Shown piece by piece: positions 58,654 to 64,000 of a stretch of 64,000 nucleotides of DNA. Under the pieces are notes generated by a model that worked only from the letters and a program-made list of their open reading frames with translations, was not told the DNA's origin and ran no database searches. The position numbers and the translations under genes are program-made. Origin of the DNA: Gemmobacter nectariphilus DSM 15620 (GTDB lineage: Bacteria > Pseudomonadota > Alphaproteobacteria > Rhodobacterales > Rhodobacteraceae); contig NZ_KE386949.1 of NCBI RefSeq assembly GCF_000429765.1, positions 62,001 to 126,000 on the forward strand, in the 5' to 3' direction. Position 1 is the first letter of the stretch. The number at the start of each line of letters is the position of its first letter.

Positions 58654-59823
58654 ATGCCCGACACTTACGACATGCAGGCCGCCTATCCCGAAATCCGCGA
58701 AGGGGTGCGCGCGTTGTGCGCCCAGTTCCCGCCAGAGTATCACCGCAAGGTGGACGAGGCCCGCGCCTATCCCGAGGCCTTTGTCGAGGCCCTGACGCGC
58801 GAGGGCTGGATGTCGGCGCTGATCCCCGAGGCCTATGGCGGCTCGGGGCTGGGGCTGGCCGAAGCCTCTGTCATCATGGAGGAAATCAACCGCGCGGGCG
58901 GCAATTCGGGCGCCTGCCACGGGCAAATGTACAACATGAACACGCTGATCCGGCACGGGTCCGAGGAACAGCGCCGCACCTATCTGCCCAGGATCGCCAC
59001 GGGCGAGCTGCGCCTGCAATCCATGGGCGTGACCGAACCCACCACCGGCACCGACACCACCAACCTGCGCACCACCGCCGTGCGGCGGGGCGATCGCTGG
59101 GTCATCAACGGGCAGAAGGTCTGGATCAGCCGCATTCAGCATTCCGACCTGATGATCCTGCTGGCCCGCACGACGCCGGTGGATCAGGTGAAGAAACGTT
59201 CCGAGGGGCTGTCGATCTTTCTGGTCGATCTGCGCGAGGCGATCGGCAAGGGGCTGGAGGTCCGTCCGATCCTGAACATGGTCAACCACGAGACCAACGA
59301 GCTGTTCTTTGACAATCTGGAGATCCCGGCGGAAAACCTGATCGGGCAGGAAGGTCAGGGGTTCAAGTATATCCTGACCGGGCTGAACGCCGAACGCGCG
59401 CTGATCGCGGCGGAATGTATCGGGGATGGCTACTGGTTCACCGACCGGGTGGTCGATTACACCAAGAACCGCGTGGTCTTTGGCCGGCCCATCGGGCAAA
59501 ATCAGGGGGTGCAGTTCCCCATCGCCGAAGCCTATATCGAGGTCGAGGCAGCAAACCTGATGCGCTGGCAGGCCTGCCGCAAGTTCGATGCCGGGCTGCC
59601 CTGCGGGCCGGAAGCGAACATGGCGAAGTATCTGGCCGCCAAGGCCAGCTGGGAGGCCGCGAATGCCTGCATCCAGTTCCACGGCGGCTTTGGCTTTGCC
59701 TGCGAATACGATGTGGAACGCAAGTTCCGCGAAACCCGGCTGTATCAGGTGGCGCCGATCTCGACCAACCTGATCCTGTCCTATGTGGCCGAGCATATCC
59801 TTGGCCTGCCCCGTTCCTACTGA
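58654..59823 (+). CDS. Acyl-CoA dehydrogenase
   Basis: A 389-residue FAD-dependent acyl-CoA dehydrogenase. The flavin/substrate loop MGVTEPTTGTDTTNLRTTA (residues about 124-142), WVINGQKVWIS and the C-terminal signature GGFGFACEYDVERKFRE are present; the Glu in EYDVER is the expected catalytic base region. It introduces an alpha-beta double bond, feeding the hydratase gene ten bases downstream. Confidence 0.93.
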   Translation: MPDTYDMQAAYPEIREGVRALCAQFPPEYHRKVDEARAYPEAFVEALTREGWMSALIPEAYGGSGLGLAEASVIMEEINRAGGNSGACHGQMYNMNTLIRHGSEEQRRTYLPRIATGELRLQSMGVTEPTTGTDTTNLRTTAVRRGDRWVINGQKVWISRIQHSDLMILLARTTPVDQVKKRSEGLSIFLVDLREAIGKGLEVRPILNMVNHETNELFFDNLEIPAENLIGQEGQGFKYILTGLNAERALIAAECIGDGYWFTDRVVDYTKNRVVFGRPIGQNQGVQFPIAEAYIEVEAANLMRWQACRKFDAGLPCGPEANMAKYLAAKASWEAANACIQFHGGFGFACEYDVERKFRETRLYQVAPISTNLILSYVAEHILGLPRSY

Positions 59824-59832
59824 AGGCACCCA

Positions 59833-60666
59833 ATGAGCACGCTGGACATCGACCATCTGCGCCAATGGGTCGGCACGACGCGCGAAAGCCGCGATACGAT
59901 CAGCCCCCGGCTGGCGCATGGTCTGGACGCCATTCTGGACGGCAAGGACACCCCGCAACCGGGCGATGTGGCGCCGAGCGGAATTCACTGGTGTCTCTCG
60001 CCCGACATTGCCCCCATGTCGGGGCTTGGCCCCGATGGCCACCCGGCACGCGGCGGGTTCCTGCCGCCGGTGCCGCTGCCGCGCCGGATGTGGGCCGGGG
60101 GGCGGTTGCAGTTTCACGGCACCTTTCGGGTGGGGGACGAGATCCACCGCCTGTCGCGCGTCGCCTCGGTCGAGGTCAAGGAAGGGCGCAGCGGGGCGCT
60201 GTGCTTTGTCGCGGTGCTGCACGAGTATCACGGACCCTCGGGTCTGGTGCTGAACGAGCAGCACGACATCGTCTACCGCGACATCACCCCCAGCATGGCC
60301 GCGCCCGCGCCGGACACCATCGCCCCGGCCGAGTGGCGCGAGGAGATCGCGGCAAGCCCTGTCCTGCTGGCGCGATATTCGGCTGTCACCTTCAACGGCC
60401 ACCGCATCCATTATGACCGTGACTATTGCCGGGATGAGGAGCTGTATCCCGGTCTGGTCGTCCACGGCCCGTTGCAGGCGACATATCTGCTGGCCATGGC
60501 GGCGCGGATGCTGGGCCGGATGCCTGGCGACTTCCGCTTTCGCGGCGTCGCGCCGCTGTTCGATGGCCAGCGCATGAGCGTCAACGGCACCCGCGCGCCC
60601 GATGGCCTGGCCTTGTGGACCGCCGCACAGAACGGGGCCATCACCATGCAGGCCAGCGCGACCTGA
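59833..60666 (+). CDS. MaoC-like acyl-CoA hydratase (mesaconyl/itaconyl-CoA hydratase type)
   Basis: A 277-residue double hotdog protein resembling the mesaconyl-C4-CoA/itaconyl-CoA hydratase branch (FAS1-like dehydratase N-terminus). The C-terminal hydratase-2 motif is FNGHRIHYDRDYC...EELYPGLVVHGPLQATYLL, with the Asp/His pair typical of R-hydratases. It would hydrate the enoyl-CoA made by the neighbouring dehydrogenase. A citramalyl-CoA lyase, usual in itaconate pathways, is missing. Confidence 0.87.
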   Translation: MSTLDIDHLRQWVGTTRESRDTISPRLAHGLDAILDGKDTPQPGDVAPSGIHWCLSPDIAPMSGLGPDGHPARGGFLPPVPLPRRMWAGGRLQFHGTFRVGDEIHRLSRVASVEVKEGRSGALCFVAVLHEYHGPSGLVLNEQHDIVYRDITPSMAAPAPDTIAPAEWREEIAASPVLLARYSAVTFNGHRIHYDRDYCRDEELYPGLVVHGPLQATYLLAMAARMLGRMPGDFRFRGVAPLFDGQRMSVNGTRAPDGLALWTAAQNGAITMQASAT

Positions 60667-60706
60667 GGCCGCCCGCCCCCGGTCAACCGCTGCGCCTGGC
60701 CCCGGC

Positions 60707-60735
60707 CGCGCTGGGTATTTGGAAAAAGGCAAAGC
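60707..60735 (+). repeat. Dispersed element, copy 14
   Basis: Core CTGGGTATTTGGAAAAAGG plus CAAAG in the convergent spacer between the hydratase and lipoprotein genes. The core from GGGTATTT to CAAAG is identical to copy 13; flanking hairpins are weak. Confidence 0.65.
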
Positions 60736-60842
60736 AGCGAGGGCAGAGCAAGGCGAGCCTCGTTTGCGCGGCAGGGACCGCTGTCATGGGCGCGATGTCT
60801 CGAGACCGCGCCCATGACCCGAGGGCCAGCCCGTCGCCGCGA

Positions 60843-61238
60843 TCACTCTGGATATTTCGCCTTGCATTCGGCAATGACCGGCGCCGCGGCGCGTTCGAGT
60901 TCGCGTTGCTTTGCCTCCATGCTGGTCAGCTTGGCGCGTTCCTCGGTCAGGTTGATGGCCTTTGGACGCACCTCGATGCGCGGGACGTTTTCAAAGCACA
61001 TCTCGGGCGGGCCGGCAGGTTTGCCGTCGACCATTGGCGGCGGGCCGCAGCGAACCCAGGTCCAGTTGTCGACCTCGACCTCTTCGAGCGCATAGCCGCG
61101 GGCAATGTTGGCGCGGGTTTCGTCGATCAGCCGGTTCATCACAAAAAGATCGCGGGCGCCCAGGCGGATGCACTGTTCCTGCGGCGTGCCGCAGGCGGCC
61201 AGCAATCCAAGAAGGGCAAGGGGGGCATATGCACGCAT
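60843..61238 (-). CDS. Small putative lipoprotein
   Basis: A 131-residue secreted protein with a signal peptide ending in a lipobox (LLGLLAAC, Cys near residue 16), so it is probably lipid-anchored in the envelope. After the anchor it is mostly helical and charged, with four further cysteines (for example MCFENV and VIAECKAKYPE) and a Glu/Lys-rich C-terminal helix. I do not recognise the family. Start ATG 61238 is chosen because it yields the signal peptide. It is convergent with the hydratase gene. Confidence 0.8.
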   Translation of the reverse strand: MRAYAPLALLGLLAACGTPQEQCIRLGARDLFVMNRLIDETRANIARGYALEEVEVDNWTWVRCGPPPMVDGKPAGPPEMCFENVPRIEVRPKAINLTEERAKLTSMEAKQRELERAAAPVIAECKAKYPE

Positions 61239-61384
61239 GACGGGACTCCTGTGGAAACAGGCTAAGCCTTCCTGCGCGTGACGCAAGGGGCCTACCACCG
61301 TGCCTCGTGGCTGTTACAGTGACGTGATTGAACACCTGCGAATCCAACCGCCGCGCCGCGCGGCCCATTGCCAAGGTTTCCGCC

Positions 61385-63352
61385 ATGTCGCCCATGATCA
61401 CCCGACGCCGCCTGATCCTGTCGTCCGCCGCAGCTGGCGGGCTGATGCTGGTGCATCCGTTCACCGCGCGTGCGCAGGCCGGTCAGGCGCATCTGCGCAT
61501 TCTGGCGACCACCGACCTGCATTGCCATGTGCAGCCCTATGACTATTACGCCGACCGGGCGGTTGACACTGCCGGGCTGGCCCGCACCGCCACCATCCTG
61601 ACCGAGTTGCGCGCCGAGGCCGCGAACAGCATCACGGTGGACAATGGCGATTATCTGCAAGGCAACCCGATGGGCGATTACATCGCCTACAAGAAGGGCA
61701 TGAAGCCAGGCGACATTCACCCGGTGATCGCCGGGATGAACGCGGTCGGCTATGATGCCGGGACGCTGGGTAACCACGAATTCAACTATGGCGTCGATTT
61801 CCTGACGCTGGTGAATGCAGGCGCCGGTTTCCCGGTGGTCTGCGCCAATGTGGCGACCGAACTGGGCGCGACGCCGCTGGAAGACAAGCTGCTGGTGCAG
61901 CCCTATGTCGTGCTGGACAAGACCATCAAGGACGGCAGCGGCGCGGACCATGCGCTGAAGATCGGCATCATCGGCTTTGCCCCGCCGCAGATCATGCAAT
62001 GGGACCGCGCGCATCTGGAAGGCACCCACCATGCGCGCGACATCCTCGAGGCCGCCCGCGCCTGGGTGCCCGAGCTGCGCAAGACCGCCGATATCGTGAT
62101 CGTGCTGTCGCATAGCGGCATCGACACTGCCGAGGAAGCCAGGTGGATGGAAAACGCCGCCTGGCATCTGGCCGGGATCGAGGGGGTGGATGCCATCGTG
62201 CTGGGTCATCAGCACAAGCTGTGGCCCGCCAAGGACTTTGAGGGGGCGGAACTTGATGCCTCGAACGGTCATATCCGCGGTGTTCCGGCGGCGATGGCGG
62301 GGTTCTGGGGCTCGCATCTGGGGATCATCGACCTGATGCTGGAGAAGTCGGGCGATGGCTGGACCGTCGCCTCGGGCGAAGGCGCGCTGCGGCCGATCAG
62401 CGAAAGGACGCCTGATCGCAAGGTCAAAGCGCTGGTTGGCGACTATGCCCCCGCCATCGCGGCCACTGCGGCGGTTCACGCCGAGACGCTGGATTATGTC
62501 CGCGCCGAGGTCGGCAGGACCGATGCCCCGCTGCATTCCTATTTCGCGCTGGTGGCGGACGATCCTTCGGTCCAGATCGTCAACATGGCGCAGTCCTGGT
62601 ATGTGGCCCAGCTGCTCAAGGGCACCGAACATGAAGGGCTGCCGCTGGTGTCTGCCGCCGCGCCGTTCAAGGCCGGTGGCCGGGGCGGGCCGGAATATTA
62701 CACCGATGTCGCGCCGGGGCCGGTTGCAATCAAGAACGTGGCCGATCTTTACCTTTACCCCAACACCTTGCAGGTGGTGCGCATCACGGGCGAGCAGCTG
62801 AAAGGCTGGCTGGAGCGGTCCGCCGGCGCCTTCAACCAGATCGAGCCGGGCAAGGCCGACCAGCCGCTGCTGAACCCCGACTTCCCCAGCTACAATTATG
62901 ACGTTATCGACGGGGTGACCTACAGGATCGACCTGTCGCAGCCCGCGCTGTTCCTGCCCAATGGCGAGATCAACATGCTGCGCGCCAGCCGGATCACCGA
63001 TCTGATGTATCAGGGCAAGCCGGTCGACCCCGAACAGGAGTTCATCGTGGCGACCAACAATTACCGCGCCTCGGGCGGGGGCAACTTCCCCGGTGCCGAC
63101 GGGTCCACGGTGATCTTGCGCGCGCCCGACACCAACCGCGACATCATCGTGCGCTATATCGTCGAAAAGGGCACCATCGCCCCGGCGGCCGATGCGAACT
63201 GGACCTTTGCCCCGATCGCAGGGGCCTCGGTGCTGTTCCAGACCGGCCCCAGGGCCGAGGCGCATCTGGACGATGTGCGCAAGCGCGGGCTGAACATCGA
63301 CCTGGTGGGACCGGGCAGCGACGGCTTCGCCAGCTATCGCATCACCTTGTAA
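61385..63352 (+). CDS. cpdB: 2',3'-cyclic-nucleotide 2'-phosphodiesterase/3'-nucleotidase
   Basis: About 655 residues of a periplasmic metallophosphatase. The N-terminus has a Tat-like motif TRRRLILSS and a hydrophobic stretch with an AQA site. Metal-binding motifs TTDLHCHVQPYDYY, NGDYLQGNP, GNHEFNYG and LGHQHKLWP are intact, and a 5'-nucleotidase C-terminal domain (about 350-640) binds the nucleoside. It scavenges phosphate and nucleosides from cyclic nucleotides. Start ATG 61385; ATG 61394 is the alternative. Confidence 0.94.
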   Translation: MSPMITRRRLILSSAAAGGLMLVHPFTARAQAGQAHLRILATTDLHCHVQPYDYYADRAVDTAGLARTATILTELRAEAANSITVDNGDYLQGNPMGDYIAYKKGMKPGDIHPVIAGMNAVGYDAGTLGNHEFNYGVDFLTLVNAGAGFPVVCANVATELGATPLEDKLLVQPYVVLDKTIKDGSGADHALKIGIIGFAPPQIMQWDRAHLEGTHHARDILEAARAWVPELRKTADIVIVLSHSGIDTAEEARWMENAAWHLAGIEGVDAIVLGHQHKLWPAKDFEGAELDASNGHIRGVPAAMAGFWGSHLGIIDLMLEKSGDGWTVASGEGALRPISERTPDRKVKALVGDYAPAIAATAAVHAETLDYVRAEVGRTDAPLHSYFALVADDPSVQIVNMAQSWYVAQLLKGTEHEGLPLVSAAAPFKAGGRGGPEYYTDVAPGPVAIKNVADLYLYPNTLQVVRITGEQLKGWLERSAGAFNQIEPGKADQPLLNPDFPSYNYDVIDGVTYRIDLSQPALFLPNGEINMLRASRITDLMYQGKPVDPEQEFIVATNNYRASGGGNFPGADGSTVILRAPDTNRDIIVRYIVEKGTIAPAADANWTFAPIAGASVLFQTGPRAEAHLDDVRKRGLNIDLVGPGSDGFASYRITL

Positions 63353-63362
63353 GGCGGATCGG

Positions 63363-63388
63363 CCCTCTCCCCCGGCAAGGGGAGGGGG
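63363..63388 (+). terminator. Hairpin after cpdB
   Basis: A 10-bp stem (CCCTCTCCCC with GGGGAGGGGG, one G-U pair, loop CGGCAA) begins ten bases after the cpdB stop. There is no T-run, but the position fits a transcript end. Confidence 0.45.
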
Positions 63389-63474
63389 CGCGGCCCCGCT
63401 GCGCATCGCGTGCACCGCTCTGGCCAGCGGCGCTCCATCTTGCTATGGCAAGGGGAAAGCTGCCGGAGGCCGCC

Positions 63475-64000
63475 ATGCTCGATTCCGAATTCGAAGACCG
63501 CAAGTCCAGCGCCTCCGGCTGGTTCCGAAAGCTGCGCGACCGTATCGTCGCCGCCTTCGAGGCGCTGGAGGACCGGCACACCTCTGGCCCCGGATCGGAC
63601 CTTCCCGCCGGGCGGTTCGAGGTGACCCCGACCAGCCGGGCCAATGATGGCGGCGGCGGCATCATGTCGGTGATGCGCGGCGGGCGAGTGTTCGAGAAAG
63701 TGGGCGTCAACTGGTCCGCCGTTCACGGCAGCTTGCAGCCGCGCGCGCAAAAGGCGATGGCGGCCCGCGGTGTGCCGGGGATGGAAAGCGATCCGCGCTT
63801 CTGGGCCAGCGGCATCAGCCTTGTGGCCCATATGCGCAACCCGCATTGCCCGGCCGTCCACATGAACACCCGCATGTTCTGGACCCCTCATGCCTGGTGG
63901 TTCGGGGGCGGCGCCGATCTGAACCCCGCGCTGGAATATGCCGAGGACACCGCCCATTTCCATTCCGCCATGGAAGCCGCCTGCGATGCCCATGACCCGC
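63475..64000 (+). CDS. hemF: Aerobic coproporphyrinogen III oxidase (partial, runs off the right edge)
   Basis: The first 175 codons of HemF, the oxygen-dependent haem-pathway enzyme that decarboxylates coproporphyrinogen III. The conserved RANDGGGGIMSVMRGGRVFEKVGVN and the PHAWWFGGGADLNP segment, in the active-site region, are both present, with HMNTRMFW before it. ATG 63475 follows a GGAGGC site. The C-terminal roughly 110 residues are outside the window. Confidence 0.96.
   Translation, partial: MLDSEFEDRKSSASGWFRKLRDRIVAAFEALEDRHTSGPGSDLPAGRFEVTPTSRANDGGGGIMSVMRGGRVFEKVGVNWSAVHGSLQPRAQKAMAARGVPGMESDPRFWASGISLVAHMRNPHCPAVHMNTRMFWTPHAWWFGGGADLNPALEYAEDTAHFHSAMEAACDAHDP

Overview
The window looks like a chromosomal segment of an alphaproteobacterium of the Rhodobacteraceae, most likely Paracoccus or a close relative. 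The reasons are a GC content in the mid-sixties by eye, the gene neighbourhoods (lysC/ptsP, infA-maf-rng-yacG, gpmI-envC-ctpA-rppH, clpS), a Tat-type OpgG/D protein, and G/C-hairpin repeats with a GGRTATTT core between genes. I placed 59 protein genes. No rRNA, tRNA, CRISPR array, prophage or complete insertion sequence was recognised. Genus is an inference; no 16S gene is present.

Left third (1-24 kb), mostly housekeeping: partial metA, a conserved P-loop ATPase, an EamA exporter, an EcsC protein and a GNAT enzyme (all minus); lysC, opgG/D and ptsP (plus); tgt; the Fe-S genes sufT and sufA; a lone trpA; a small c-type cytochrome; a PhnB-like VOC protein; ychF. The complete urea importer urtABCDE (minus, 15.3-21.4 kb) has a hairpin after urtA and a three-part repeat element between urtB and urtC. 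It is followed by epmA and efp, divergently arranged enzyme and substrate of EF-P modification.

Middle (23.7-44.7 kb): an AT-richer membrane protein gene of unknown function, a sugar-O-methyltransferase-like gene, an RTX calcium-binding exoprotein, a second EamA exporter and a nitrilase-family amidase. Then come two tightly overlapped plus-strand clusters: infA-maf-RNase E/G-yacG, and gpmI-envC-ctpA-rppH-inositol-phosphatase family. A four-gene ABC importer follows, with an inverted-repeat operator candidate upstream. After it come a Hint-domain protein, clpS, an RsmC-type methyltransferase and an SDR protein whose catalytic lysine is replaced by cysteine.

Right third (44.9-64 kb): a seven-gene minus-strand operon encodes an RbsABC-type importer together with two related beta-propeller (SMP-30/strictosidine-synthase-like) domains, an alcohol dehydrogenase and an aldehyde dehydrogenase. 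One propeller is fused to the C-terminus of a permease. Transport and stepwise oxidation of an imported polyol or sugar is the simplest reading. Next is an acyl-CoA cluster (LysR regulator, CaiB-type CoA-transferase, MmgE/PrpD, acyl-CoA dehydrogenase, MaoC-type hydratase), a small lipoprotein, a Tat-exported cpdB and the start of hemF.

The most unusual features are (1) a dispersed intergenic element found 14 times, built from one or two perfect G/C hairpins with differing stems but similar loops, plus a core GGRTATTTG...AAGRYGAAR; (2) the permease-propeller fusion operon; (3) the lysine-less SDR; and (4) strong hairpins placed directly after the binding-protein gene in all three ABC operons.
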